Assembly: GCA_002371705.1 (NCBI GenBank)
Contig: DFGI01000083.1
Span: forward strand, 1-64,000
Direction of reading: 5' to 3'
Length of the DNA stretch: 64,000 bases
DNA from: Bacteroidales bacterium UBA3754
GTDB taxonomy: Bacteria > Bacteroidota > Bacteroidia > Bacteroidales > UBA1715
Made by a program: the position numbers and the translations under genes. Positions 1 to 8,042 of the stretch are shown piece after piece. The notes beneath the pieces were generated by a model, which did no database searches, had not been told where the DNA came from, and worked only from the letters and a program-made list of their open reading frames with translations. Every line of letters starts with the position of its first letter. Positions within the stretch are counted from its first letter, which is position 1.

Positions 1-710
1 TCAATCATGTTCACATCGTTCAAGTCGGCTGTGGCAGCCTCGTAGGCAATGTTCACAGGGTGTTTCAACGGAATGTTCCAAATCGGGAATGTTTCAAATT
101 TTGCATAGCCCGCCTTGATTCCACGTTTGTTTTCCTGATACAGCTGGCTCAAACACACCGCCATCTTACCACTGCCCGGTCCCGGAGCGGTAACAACAAC
201 TAACGGACGTGATGTTTCCACGTAATCATTTTTACCAAAACCTTCGTCTGAGTCAATCAGTGCGACATTCGATGGGTATCCGTCAATGATGTAATGATAA
301 TATGTCTTGATATTCAATCGTTTAAGACGGTTTCTAAATGCTTTTGCACTTTCTTGTCCTTTGTAATGGGTAATGACAACCGAGCCGACCATCAAGCCAC
401 GACTTTCGAATTCGCCACGCAAACGGAGCACATCGGCATCGTAGGTGATGCCCAAATCCTCGCGCATCTTGTTTTTCTCAATATCAACTGCGCTAATCAC
501 AATCACAATCTCGGCAAAGTCGCTCAACTGCATCAGCATCCGTAACTTACTGTCGGGCTGAAAACCAGGAAGCACGCGGCTTGCGTGGTAATCGTCGAAC
601 AATTTTCCACCAAATTCCAGATACAATTTATTACCAAACTGTGAGACACGTTCTTTAATGTGTTCAGACTGGATTTTTAGATATTTTTCGTTGTCAAAAC
701 CTATTTTCAT
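1..710 (-). CDS. DUF1846 family protein (partial, C-terminus beyond the left edge)
   Basis: An open frame of 236 codons runs off the left edge. It starts at the ATG at 710 (MKIGFDNEKYLK). The N-terminal wording (FDNEKYLKIQSEHI, LEFGGKLFDDYHASRVLPGF) and a later P-loop-like PGPGSGK stretch followed by CLSQLYQE are typical of the DUF1846 family, whose full members are about 490-500 residues, so roughly half is missing. The start codon overlaps the stop of the upstream membrane-protein gene in an ATGA arrangement, which suggests translational coupling. The family is widespread in anaerobic bacteria. The sequence gives a family assignment only, and I do not assign a reaction. Confidence 0.85.
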   Translation of the reverse strand, partial: MKIGFDNEKYLKIQSEHIKERVSQFGNKLYLEFGGKLFDDYHASRVLPGFQPDSKLRMLMQLSDFAEIVIVISAVDIEKNKMREDLGITYDADVLRLRGEFESRGLMVGSVVITHYKGQESAKAFRNRLKRLNIKTYYHYIIDGYPSNVALIDSDEGFGKNDYVETSRPLVVVTAPGPGSGKMAVCLSQLYQENKRGIKAGYAKFETFPIWNIPLKHPVNIAYEAATADLNDVNMI

Positions 711-1252
711 AGCTGTATATTATCTTGTTGTGGCTGTTCGGCTCCTTTTTGCTCTGTCGGGGTTGTTTCCGCTGACACTTCTGTTTGTGGCTGCTCAATT
801 TCGTAGTTGATTGCCATCGCTATCTTAGTCTTGGTTGGGAACATTGCCACTTGCCAAAGAATAGATCCCGCAAAAAATATAAGGAAATAAAAATCTTTCC
901 ATATCAGCGCGAACAGCAATGCCACAATTGACAGCATGTTCATCGTAACAAAGCGAACCAGCGTCGATGCTTTGAATATATTCTCTTTCTCTTCAGTGGT
1001 TGATGCCTTGTTGATTTGCCGTTTTCGCTGAATTAATGCAATGATGTTCCAAGCTGCGAAAAATAGCGCAATGCCAAGCATAACAAAACCTATTGTGCTT
1101 GTGAATGTTGCAAGGTGGAACGGAAAACCGCCGCACAAATACAAAATGATAATAAAGAAAAACACCTGCATCAGCAGCAGAGCCGCTGTTATGATTTGCA
1201 GTGGCAGCGAAAAACTATTTTTCACACCGTTCAAATTGACAATACTTGACAT
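707..1252 (-). CDS. Small membrane protein of unknown function (four predicted TM segments)
   Basis: A 181-residue protein with four hydrophobic stretches (about residues 15-40, 48-70, 98-117 and 119-138). A basic cytoplasmic-type loop (QRKRQINK) lies between the second and third, and the polar tail is rich in Glu, Gln and Thr. No signal peptide or family motif was recognised. The stop overlaps the DUF1846 start by four bases (ATGA), so the two are probably translated together. A TATTTTTG promoter box lies about 20 bp upstream of the start. The partner relationship with DUF1846 is inferred from the overlap only. Confidence 0.7.
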   Translation of the reverse strand: MSSIVNLNGVKNSFSLPLQIITAALLLMQVFFFIIILYLCGGFPFHLATFTSTIGFVMLGIALFFAAWNIIALIQRKRQINKASTTEEKENIFKASTLVRFVTMNMLSIVALLFALIWKDFYFLIFFAGSILWQVAMFPTKTKIAMAINYEIEQPQTEVSAETTPTEQKGAEQPQQDNIQL

Positions 1253-1270
1253 CGTACTATATTTTCAAAG

Positions 1271-1278
1271 CAAAAATA
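1271..1278 (-). promoter_or_regulatory. Bacteroidota -7 promoter box for the membrane protein/DUF1846 pair
   Basis: The minus strand reads TATTTTTG, an exact match to TAnnTTTG, 18 bp before the ATG at 1252. No convincing TTTG was found at the -33 position, so this is a -7 match only. Confidence 0.5.
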
Positions 1279-1334
1279 AATCTTTTCGGTTAATCGCAGG
1301 GTTTCTATTGTAAAAAAGGTTTGAAAAATTTGTG

Positions 1335-1775
1335 CTATGCCAATCGTTTCCCTCTGCATTTTGGGCAAACACCTTTTATCACATATTCCGCTTCCTCCAC
1401 ATTCCAACCTTCGGGAATGGGCACCGACGGAATTTCCACTTCGTTGATACAAAATGTTTCGTGGCACACCACGCACGATATGTGTATGTGTCCGTGGTGA
1501 TGCTCTTTATCGGAGCAATGGCAGATACAATATTTCTGCGTCCCCGAACCGTCGTCTATCTCGTGCAGAAGGTGTTTTTCGGCAAACAACGATAATGCGC
1601 GGAACAACGTGGAACGGTCGATTGTCGGCAATAAATCTTCGGTGTCGGCGAGTGAAAACACGCCCGATGTTTTTGTGCAGATTGTCCGCCAAATAAGCGA
1701 CCGCACGGCAGTGACACGAATGCCTGCATCCGTTAGACTTTGCTCAAAATCAATATGTTGATGCTCGTGTTCCAA
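1335..1775 (-). CDS. Fur-family metal-responsive transcriptional regulator
   Basis: A 146-residue protein with the Fur layout: an N-terminal winged helix (DAGIRVTAVRSLIW, then DRSTLFRALSLFAEKHLL as the recognition helix region) and a C-terminal dimerisation domain. The metal ligands are visible: a His-rich HHHGHIH stretch for the regulatory site, and CVVC plus CPKC pairs for the structural zinc. It could be a Fur, Zur or PerR homologue, and the sequence alone does not decide. The GH16 gene ends only 5 bp upstream on the same strand, so they may share a transcript, although no functional link is obvious. The acidic, His-rich N-terminus (MEHEHQHID) is a possible extra metal site. Confidence 0.9.
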   Translation of the reverse strand: MEHEHQHIDFEQSLTDAGIRVTAVRSLIWRTICTKTSGVFSLADTEDLLPTIDRSTLFRALSLFAEKHLLHEIDDGSGTQKYCICHCSDKEHHHGHIHISCVVCHETFCINEVEIPSVPIPEGWNVEEAEYVIKGVCPKCRGKRLA

Positions 1776-1780
1776 TGCTA

Positions 1781-3010
1781 TTACCGTGGAATAAGTTCTC
1801 TGGTAAGGTTCAGCACAAGATTGCCGTCTTTTACTTCAACATTGGCTGGCTTCAACCTCACCATACCGATAGGCCAATCGCCTTTGCCCCAACGATCGAC
1901 GTTAAAACTGTCGAAATCGTCAACCCAAAGCGGTTCGGTCGAAAATTCTTTTGTTTCGGTGTCATACGAATAAACTTTCACATAGTCAATATATTGCGAA
2001 ATTGGCAGATTTGATGGTTTCAACACGCCAACCCATTCTTCAACTTCGCTCGCCCATAAGTTGAAACGAAGGCTTTGCACTCCCGTGAGAGCCGTAACTT
2101 GGTCGGTTCCAGCCTCATTGGTTTTTGTGCAACGCATTATCACACCGTCAACATACCACACAATTGAATCTGGAGTCCAATCAATCGTAAATTCGTGGTA
2201 ATCAGTGTTGAACGCAGCCGCAGGCGAGAGCGAATGGCGTTCTTCGCTGGTGATTTTAGCATTGCGGTTGCCCGTAATAATGTTCGATTGGAATTTCAGG
2301 GAATCTTTTCCCACAATTTCAATGTCGATTTCGTTCCAGAGGTTGCTTCCCGCAACATCGGAGTTGTTGTAATATATGAACATAGAACTTACGCTGCCCT
2401 GAGTGTAGCCCATTTTCATACGAGCCACAAAGCGGCCATATTTGAACGTGCTTCTTGAGTAAATTTCCGAACCGTACAAATTATATTTCGTACTCCATTT
2501 TGCGTAGATTCGGGTTGTTTTTTCCAGCACGCGGTCATTCTCGAAGTCCCATTTTTCCGTGCATTTTGAATTTTTGTACCATCCATCGAAATAATAGTCA
2601 TCGCTTTCCAAGTCGGCAGGTCTTTCAACAAGAGAACCATAGTCAACCGTGTCTTTTGTCGAAGCGATTGTAGTTAGATTCGACTTGAAAATTACAACGC
2701 AGTGCTCTTTTGTTTCCCATTTCGCATACAATGTGGTGTTACCCAACACTTTATCCGTTTCGAAATCCCACGGCGTAACGCATGCCATTTCCTTGTACCA
2801 GCCGTCGAACACATAATATTCGTCAACAGGAATTTCTGGTTTTACTATCAACGAGCCGTCTTCCAAATAAACCGTGTCGATGGCTGTGCCTTTGCCTTGC
2901 AAATCAAATGCTACCGCATATTTTGGTGTAACATCATCTTTTTCCTTACCGCAACTTGCCAATAGTAAAGAAACCATTGCAAAAAGCGCAATCAAAAAAT
3001 ATTTTTTCAT
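1781..3010 (-). CDS. Circularly permuted GH16 beta-glucanase (licheninase-type) lipoprotein with two InlB-type repeats
   Basis: A 409-residue lipoprotein. The signal peptide ends in the lipobox LASC (Cys20). Residues about 31-101 and 104-174 are two Listeria-Bacteroides (InlB B-type) repeats, each with the FDGWYK and YAKW signatures. The rest is a GH16 beta-jelly roll with the catalytic EIDIE motif (Glu227 nucleophile, Asp229, Glu231 acid/base by family analogy) and the SNIITG and LRFNLW blocks. The strand block that opens normal GH16 enzymes (WVDDFDSFNVDRWGKGDW, then KDGNLVLNLTR) is at the C-terminus, residues about 362-404. From memory, this order and much of the wording match the naturally permuted 1,3-1,4-beta-glucanase of Fibrobacter succinogenes. 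The likely role is surface cleavage of mixed-linkage beta-glucan. A Fur gene follows after 5 bp. Confidence 0.9.
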   Translation of the reverse strand: MKKYFLIALFAMVSLLLASCGKEKDDVTPKYAVAFDLQGKGTAIDTVYLEDGSLIVKPEIPVDEYYVFDGWYKEMACVTPWDFETDKVLGNTTLYAKWETKEHCVVIFKSNLTTIASTKDTVDYGSLVERPADLESDDYYFDGWYKNSKCTEKWDFENDRVLEKTTRIYAKWSTKYNLYGSEIYSRSTFKYGRFVARMKMGYTQGSVSSMFIYYNNSDVAGSNLWNEIDIEIVGKDSLKFQSNIITGNRNAKITSEERHSLSPAAAFNTDYHEFTIDWTPDSIVWYVDGVIMRCTKTNEAGTDQVTALTGVQSLRFNLWASEVEEWVGVLKPSNLPISQYIDYVKVYSYDTETKEFSTEPLWVDDFDSFNVDRWGKGDWPIGMVRLKPANVEVKDGNLVLNLTRELIPR

Positions 3011-3081
3011 AGAAATTCAATTTAGAAATTTCTGTGAAGATATAAATAATAAATGAGAGCGACAAATTAAATCGAGAATAT

Positions 3082-4026
3082 TTACAATTCAAACGCTTTT
3101 TTGATTTTCGCCGTAAGTTGTGACGAAATCAATTTTTCGGTTTGAAGAACCATATTTTTTATGGCTTTTGCCGACGATGCGCCGTGTCCGATTACGATAG
3201 GCGCTTCCACACCAAGAACTGGTGTTCCGCCGTGGTTTTCGTAGTTGAAGTATTCGAAGAATTTATGTTCAATGCCCAATTTCTTTGAAATGCCGTACAT
3301 TGCCTCAACTTGTTTCAGCACAATGTTTCCTGTAAAACCGTCGCATACAATCACATCGGCTTTGTCGCTGTACAATTCGTGGCCTTCAATGTTTCCGCAG
3401 AAGTTGAAATCCTTTGATTCCTTCATCAATGCGTAGGTTGCCTGGGTAAGCAGATTTCCTTTCTTTTCTTCCGCGCCAATGTTGAGCAGTCGTACCCGCG
3501 GATTTTCGATAGAGTAGTAGTTTTGTGCGTACAAACTGCCCAAAAGTCCGTATTGGTAAAGCACGTCGGGTTTGCAATCCGAATTCAGCCCCACGTCGAG
3601 CAGTGTGGTGTAGCGGTCGGAATCAAGTTTCGGCACCGACATCACCAAGCTCGGGCGGATAATTCCTTGGATAACTTTAATAACAGAAACAGCCCCGACC
3701 ATCATTGCACCGGTACTGCCCGCACTTGCGAACGCATCAATTTTTCCAGCATACAAATGCTTGAAACCAACTGTGATACTTGAGTCCTGTTTCTGTTGGA
3801 ATGCTTTTGCCGGATGTTCCCCCATTTCGATTACCGAGGGAGCATTGACAAGTTCCACATTGTTACCCGAGAATTTTTCTCTTTCTAATATTGCCTCGAT
3901 TTTTTTCTGGTCGCCATACACAACAATAGTGCTGTCGCTCGAAACGACAGTACTTGCTTGTATAACACCCATCACAACGTTTTCGGGGGCAAAGTCGCCA
4001 CCCATACCGTCAATACCGATTCTCAT
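3082..4026 (-). CDS. plsX: Phosphate acyltransferase PlsX
   Basis: A 314-residue protein that opens with MRIGIDGMGGDFAPE, the signature start of PlsX. Later conserved blocks include SAGSTGAMM, LDVGLN, NIGAEEKKG and CDGFTGNIVLK. PlsX converts acyl-ACP and phosphate to acyl-phosphate, the donor for PlsY in membrane phospholipid synthesis, and acts at the cytoplasmic face. The length is close to the usual 320-345. It follows yceD and rpmF in the widespread yceD-rpmF-plsX order (18 bp after rpmF). The fabH that often follows is absent here. Instead the GH16 lipoprotein gene comes next on the same strand. Confidence 0.97.
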   Translation of the reverse strand: MRIGIDGMGGDFAPENVVMGVIQASTVVSSDSTIVVYGDQKKIEAILEREKFSGNNVELVNAPSVIEMGEHPAKAFQQKQDSSITVGFKHLYAGKIDAFASAGSTGAMMVGAVSVIKVIQGIIRPSLVMSVPKLDSDRYTTLLDVGLNSDCKPDVLYQYGLLGSLYAQNYYSIENPRVRLLNIGAEEKKGNLLTQATYALMKESKDFNFCGNIEGHELYSDKADVIVCDGFTGNIVLKQVEAMYGISKKLGIEHKFFEYFNYENHGGTPVLGVEAPIVIGHGASSAKAIKNMVLQTEKLISSQLTAKIKKAFEL

Positions 4027-4044
4027 AGAAAGAGGTTTTGGTTA

Positions 4045-4239
4045 TTATTCGGCAACTTGTTGCTTTTCAATAAGTAATTTACCGTTGTAGTAAAGGTTGC
4101 CTTCTACTTCGTAAGCAGTGTGACGACGGTGAACAGTTCCAGTTGTTGGGCATTTGCTCAATGTTGGAATTACTGCATTGTCGTGTGTACGTCTTTTGTC
4201 TCTTCTTGTTTTCGAGACTTTTCGTTTAGGATGTGCCAT
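4045..4239 (-). CDS. rpmF: 50S ribosomal protein L32
   Basis: A 64-residue protein starting MAHPKRKVSKTRRDKRR, diagnostic of bL32, with the typical VHRRHTAYEVEG segment. Only one cysteine is present (Cys30), so the four-Cys zinc ribbon found in many L32 proteins is not intact, and this is the zinc-free form. It sits between yceD (19 bp upstream) and plsX (18 bp downstream), the classic arrangement that links ribosome production to phospholipid synthesis. Confidence 0.97.
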   Translation of the reverse strand: MAHPKRKVSKTRRDKRRTHDNAVIPTLSKCPTTGTVHRRHTAYEVEGNLYYNGKLLIEKQQVAE

Positions 4240-4258
4240 CTTATTATTATTTTAATTT

Positions 4259-4780
4259 TTAAACATATTTTTTTAATGAATCCCATCTGGGGTCCGTTGA
4301 TTCTTGTTTTGTTTTATTGTTTGCCGATTGTTTCAAATACGAAACCACATCGGCGTTACAATCTTTTTCGTTCGGATGCACTTTTTTCAATGGAATCGAG
4401 AGCATTATCATTTCGTAGAGAATCGGCGAAATTCCAATTTCCGTCTCATCGGGAGCGATTACCATCACGTTTTCCGCATCGGCAAGCTCGTCGTCCTTTT
4501 CGCCAATTTTTACTATCATATCCTGACTCATTTCGATTGGCAGGGCAAACACGTCCAAACATCTGTCACATGCCACCGAAACAGTTCCTTTCATTGCGAT
4601 TGAAAGCGTGTGCAGGTTTTTCTGCTTCACAAAATGAATCGTGGCGCGGATGTCGGCGTTGAACACTCCGTCCATTTCTTGTGCTTCAATGAACTCTTTG
4701 CCAATTTCCAGCACCTCGTCGAACACCCCTTCTTTCAGCGACTGCAACGGAATCGTATATGTATCCCTCGTCCGACTCAT
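4259..4780 (-). CDS. DUF177/YceD family protein
   Basis: A 173-residue protein with the YceD features: the CDRC pair (Cys71, Cys74) followed by LDVFALPI, a PILYEMIMLSIPLKKVHP block, a further Cys, and the DPRWDSLKKY end that is near-invariant in the family. YceD homologues have been linked in other species to 23S rRNA accumulation and handling. In this position, directly upstream of rpmF, it is almost always found. It is the first gene of the operon, with a strong promoter match just upstream. Confidence 0.92.
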   Translation of the reverse strand: MSRTRDTYTIPLQSLKEGVFDEVLEIGKEFIEAQEMDGVFNADIRATIHFVKQKNLHTLSIAMKGTVSVACDRCLDVFALPIEMSQDMIVKIGEKDDELADAENVMVIAPDETEIGISPILYEMIMLSIPLKKVHPNEKDCNADVVSYLKQSANNKTKQESTDPRWDSLKKYV

Positions 4781-4797
4781 ACTAAAAATTTAGCAGG

Positions 4798-4828
4798 CAA
4801 AAATAGGAATTTTTTTACATTCCGCAAA
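4798..4828 (-). promoter_or_regulatory. Complete Bacteroidota promoter (TTTG-N19-TATTTTTG) for yceD-rpmF-plsX
   Basis: On the minus strand TTTG (4828-4825) is followed after exactly 19 bp by TATTTTTG (4805-4798), which matches the published Bacteroides -33/-7 consensus in both boxes and spacing. The start codon of yceD is 17 bp downstream, so the 5' leader is very short. Confidence 0.75.
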
Positions 4829-4949
4829 CATTTCACATTTTATTAACAGTAAATGTTGCAAAATAGGGAGAATGTGTTTGACTGAAGGAACGTAACTATA
4901 CAAATATCAATAAATTACAAAAATGGGAAATTGTTTTCACATAAATCCT

Positions 4950-5720
4950 CTACTTATTTATATGTTTTTCCTGCTTACGTATTTTTCTTTTGGGCGGAGG
5001 TGAAAAATTAGGATTAAAAAAAATAATCTCTGCACCTTTTCCACAATTAAGCCAGCTCTCTATAAATTCACCTCTTCCACAAGGAAGCCAACCATCTATT
5101 AATAATTTAAAACAATCATATTCATTTTCTTGCAGAATTTTTTCAAATTCGGTTTGACCATTTGAATAAGCAAAACTTCCGTTATTTTCTTGAATATGAA
5201 TAAGTTCATTATCTTTCAATATCCACATTCCTTTCACATCATAAATAAAAAACGCAGTTTCGTTTTCTATTAATTCTATAAATTTTTCATAATTGGTTAT
5301 TCCAAATAAATCAAACCCTTCGGCTATATAAAAATCTTCTTTTGTTGCTTTTATAGGCAAATTCTGATTATTATACCATATGGTAGTATCAAACAATTCA
5401 CGTTTATCTTCGATATCTTTCACAAAATATCCGCTATACATTTTCTCGGAATTCTTAGCAATAAACGCTTGATTTTTAGGAGAATTTGAAAAATCAATAA
5501 AATTCTTTAAAGAATCATTAGAAGAAGAATGTTTAAGTTGATATATTGGTACGCAAGTTTCAATATATAGTGTGTCTGAAGATAATGAGGGTCTTTTTTT
5601 CAATTCCAAATTTACACGAGCTATTACATCTTTTTTCAATGTAATAGTGTCACATTGAGCCTTTATAAATTGACCTTGAAAAAGGACCAGAACAATAATA
5701 AAAAGTTTTGAGGCTTTCAT
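4950..5720 (-). CDS. Secreted protein of unknown function, AT-rich
   Basis: A 256-residue protein with a signal peptide (LFIIVLVLFQGQFIKAQ, cleavage probably after AQ). The mature part is polar, rich in Asn, Lys, Glu and Ile. There is a near repeat of GWLPCGRGEFIESWLNCGKG with two cysteines near residues 215-230, and a basic, proline-containing tail (SPPPKRKIRKQEK). No family is recognised. The DNA is visibly richer in A+T than the flanking genes, which may mean recent acquisition or low expression. It starts 13 bp after the methyltransferase stop on the same strand and could be read from that promoter. Confidence 0.7.
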   Translation of the reverse strand: MKASKLFIIVLVLFQGQFIKAQCDTITLKKDVIARVNLELKKRPSLSSDTLYIETCVPIYQLKHSSSNDSLKNFIDFSNSPKNQAFIAKNSEKMYSGYFVKDIEDKRELFDTTIWYNNQNLPIKATKEDFYIAEGFDLFGITNYEKFIELIENETAFFIYDVKGMWILKDNELIHIQENNGSFAYSNGQTEFEKILQENEYDCFKLLIDGWLPCGRGEFIESWLNCGKGAEIIFFNPNFSPPPKRKIRKQEKHINK

Positions 5721-5733
5721 AGTGTTAAAATAT

Positions 5734-6603
5734 TCACTTCAAATTCGTGAACCGCGCGATTACGCCGAGTGGCAATTTTTTCTTAAAATCGTCTTCAAGG
5801 TACAGCTCGCCGAATTCCTTTTGTGTTGTATGATTTTTGAAGATTTCGTTTACCAAATTTTCGAGAATGAAAGCCGAAAATCCCAAAGAATACGTGTTCA
5901 GAATAAAGAAATAGCGGTTTTTGTCAAGAATTTTTTCCACATCTTTCAGCAAGGCGTTCAGGTCGCGTTCGAGTTTCCAGTCTTCGCCGTTTGCGCCACG
6001 GCCGAATGCCGGAGGATCCATTATAATTCCGTTGTAAAGATTGCCGCGTTTCACTTCTTTTGCCACGAATTTGCGGGCATCCTCCACTATCCAGCGAATG
6101 TTGTCCTGTCCCGATGATTCCATGTTTTGTTTTGTCCACGAAACCACTTGTTTCACCGAATCAAGGTGTGTGACGTCGGCTCCTGCGGCACGGGCAGCCA
6201 CCGAGGCAATTCCCGTATAACCAAATAAATTCAGCACCTTCAGACCTTTGTTTGCGGAACAGATTTCTGAAATGTAATCCCAATTTACCGCTTGTTCGGG
6301 AAAAATTCCCACATGTTTGAACGAGGTGAATTTTAAGTTACACGTTAAATTTAGGTAGTCGTATTTTAAATTCCACGTATCGGGAATGTTTTTATGCTTA
6401 ATCCAATCGCCGCTGTTGCTCGAACGGGCAACAAAATCAATTGAGGAACGCTTTTGCCATTCCGCTTCAGAAAGCGATTTGTCCCACACAGCCTGCGGTT
6501 CGGGACGGCGGGTCACAACGGAACCGAATTGTTCCAATTTTTCGAAATTGCCTGAATCAATCAAACGATAGTCTTTCCAATGCGTTGGCGTTAAGTATAT
6601 CAT
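5734..6603 (-). CDS. Class I SAM-dependent methyltransferase, RlmI/RlmK-like (probable rRNA methyltransferase)
   Basis: A 289-residue protein with a Rossmann-fold SAM site. Motif I is LNLFGYTG (residues 124-131), an acidic residue follows the next strand (THLDSV), and motif IV is DPPAFGRG (196-203), as in the 23S rRNA cytosine-5 and guanine-N2 methyltransferases RlmI and RlmK. The N-terminal PUA domain of RlmI is absent, so the enzyme is shorter, like many 'class I SAM methyltransferase' entries in Bacteroidota. The substrate is inferred from the family, and RNA rather than protein is likely. The start follows a TATCTTTG promoter box. Confidence 0.85.
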   Translation of the reverse strand: MIYLTPTHWKDYRLIDSGNFEKLEQFGSVVTRRPEPQAVWDKSLSEAEWQKRSSIDFVARSSNSGDWIKHKNIPDTWNLKYDYLNLTCNLKFTSFKHVGIFPEQAVNWDYISEICSANKGLKVLNLFGYTGIASVAARAAGADVTHLDSVKQVVSWTKQNMESSGQDNIRWIVEDARKFVAKEVKRGNLYNGIIMDPPAFGRGANGEDWKLERDLNALLKDVEKILDKNRYFFILNTYSLGFSAFILENLVNEIFKNHTTQKEFGELYLEDDFKKKLPLGVIARFTNLK

Positions 6604-6620
6604 ACCTATAAGAATTTGAG

Positions 6621-6628
6621 CAAAGATA
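6621..6628 (-). promoter_or_regulatory. -7 promoter box for the methyltransferase gene
   Basis: The minus strand reads TATCTTTG, an exact TAnnTTTG match 17 bp before the ATG at 6603. No clear -33 element was found. It is divergent from the aspartokinase promoter 64 bp away. Confidence 0.5.
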
Positions 6629-6691
6629 GTAATTTAGAAAAACATCCTTGTTAAAAATAATCATTGTTTATTGAGCTTTTCGCAATTTTTG

Positions 6692-6699
6692 TACATTTG
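6692..6699 (+). promoter_or_regulatory. -7 promoter box for the aspartokinase-ahcY operon
   Basis: TACATTTG is an exact TAnnTTTG match 13 bp before the chosen ATG, with ATTG 18 bp upstream as a partial -33. Its position argues against an upstream ATG at 6671 as the start, because that codon would lie in the promoter. Confidence 0.6.
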
Positions 6700-6712
6700 C
6701 GACACTAAAAAT

Positions 6713-8038
6713 ATGACTATGAAAGTATTGAAATTCGGTGGAACCTCGGTTGGTTCGCCTGAAAGAATGAAAAATGTTTCCAAATTGATTACCGACGGAA
6801 ACAAGCAGATTGTTGTCCTTTCGGCAATGTCGGGAACTACCAACAATTTGGTTGAAATTTCGGATTACTACAAAAAAGGTAACGACGACGGCGCGTCGAA
6901 TATGATTTCGGCGTTGGAAAAGAAATACGACGGCGTGATTGAAGGTCTGTTGCAGACGCAGGAATTTCGCGCTAAGGCGAAGGCAATCATCACCCGTGAA
7001 TGCGACGTGGTACGCTCGTTTGCCCATAAGCCATTCAACGTTCAGGCGGAAAAAATGATTCTCGCACGCGGCGAAATTATGTCAACCAACTTGGTGCAAC
7101 TCTATCACGAAGAAAATAATATTCCTTCGGTTCTGCTCAACTCGCTTGAATTTATGTTTGTTGACGGCGACGGTGAACCTGTGATGACAAAAATCGAAAG
7201 TGAACTGAAAAAAGTTCTGCAACGCTATCCTGACACTACGCTGTTCATTACGCAAGGATTTATCTGCACAAACGACAAAGGCGAGGTTGACAACCTAAAA
7301 CGTGGCGGTAGCGATTATTCCGCATCGCTCATTGGAGCTGCAATCAACGCCGACGTGGTTGAAATTTGGACTGACATTGACGGCATCCACAACAACGACC
7401 CTCGTATTGTGAAAAACACGCACCCAATCGCTGAAATGTCGTTCGACGAAGCGGCTGAGTTAGCATATTTCGGTGCTAAAATTCTCCACCCTTCGACTGT
7501 GCTTCCTGCAAAAGTAAAAAATATTCCTGTGTTGCTCAAAAACACTATGGAACCTCACGCAAAGGGAACCACAATTTCGAACAAAGTGACGGGAACGGGC
7601 ATCAAGGCTATCGCCGCAAAAGACGGTCTGACAGCCATCAAAATAAAATCGGGAAGAATGTTGCTCGCATACGGATTTTTATGCCGCGTGTTCGAAATTT
7701 TCGAAAAATACAAGACTCCTATCGACCTGATTACCACGTCGGAAGTTGCCCTTTCGCTTACAATCGACAAGGTTGACTATTTGGCGCAAATCACCGATGA
7801 GCTCAAAAAATTGGGAACGGTGGAAATCGACAAGGACCAGACTATCATCTGCATTGTTGGTAATATGATTGCCGAAGAACAAGGTCATGCTACTGAAGTG
7901 CTTAAATCGTTGAAAGACATTTCGGTACGAATGATTTGCTATGGCGGCAGCGACCACAACATTTCGGTGCTAATCGACACGAAAAACAAAGAAAAAGCAT
8001 TGATAGCTTTGAACGATAATTTATTTGGAAATAACTAA
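6713..8038 (+). CDS. lysC: Aspartokinase (aspartate kinase)
   Basis: A 441-residue monofunctional aspartate kinase. It opens with MTMKVLKFGGTSVGSPERM, the KFGGTS nucleotide-binding signature, and carries the RGGSDYSASLIGAA and WTDIDGIHNNDPR active-site blocks in the amino-acid kinase domain (residues about 3-275). Tandem ACT regulatory regions follow (for example PIDLITTSEVALSLTID and ISVRMICYGGSDHNISVLI). It phosphorylates aspartate at the head of the lysine, threonine, methionine and diaminopimelate pathway, and the ACT domains suggest feedback inhibition. An in-frame ATG at 6671 exists but precedes the promoter box, so 6713 (or 6719) is preferred. ahcY follows after 4 bp. Confidence 0.93.
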   Translation: MTMKVLKFGGTSVGSPERMKNVSKLITDGNKQIVVLSAMSGTTNNLVEISDYYKKGNDDGASNMISALEKKYDGVIEGLLQTQEFRAKAKAIITRECDVVRSFAHKPFNVQAEKMILARGEIMSTNLVQLYHEENNIPSVLLNSLEFMFVDGDGEPVMTKIESELKKVLQRYPDTTLFITQGFICTNDKGEVDNLKRGGSDYSASLIGAAINADVVEIWTDIDGIHNNDPRIVKNTHPIAEMSFDEAAELAYFGAKILHPSTVLPAKVKNIPVLLKNTMEPHAKGTTISNKVTGTGIKAIAAKDGLTAIKIKSGRMLLAYGFLCRVFEIFEKYKTPIDLITTSEVALSLTIDKVDYLAQITDELKKLGTVEIDKDQTIICIVGNMIAEEQGHATEVLKSLKDISVRMICYGGSDHNISVLIDTKNKEKALIALNDNLFGNN

Positions 8039-8042
8039 CTCT

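Noticed and set aside
4781..4949. Small gene or RNA between yceD and the orphan secreted gene
   Set aside because: Apart from the promoter, nothing gene-like or structured was found.
6671..6712. Earlier aspartokinase start
   Set aside because: The added residues precede the conserved MKVLKFGGTS start and the region contains the TACATTTG promoter box.
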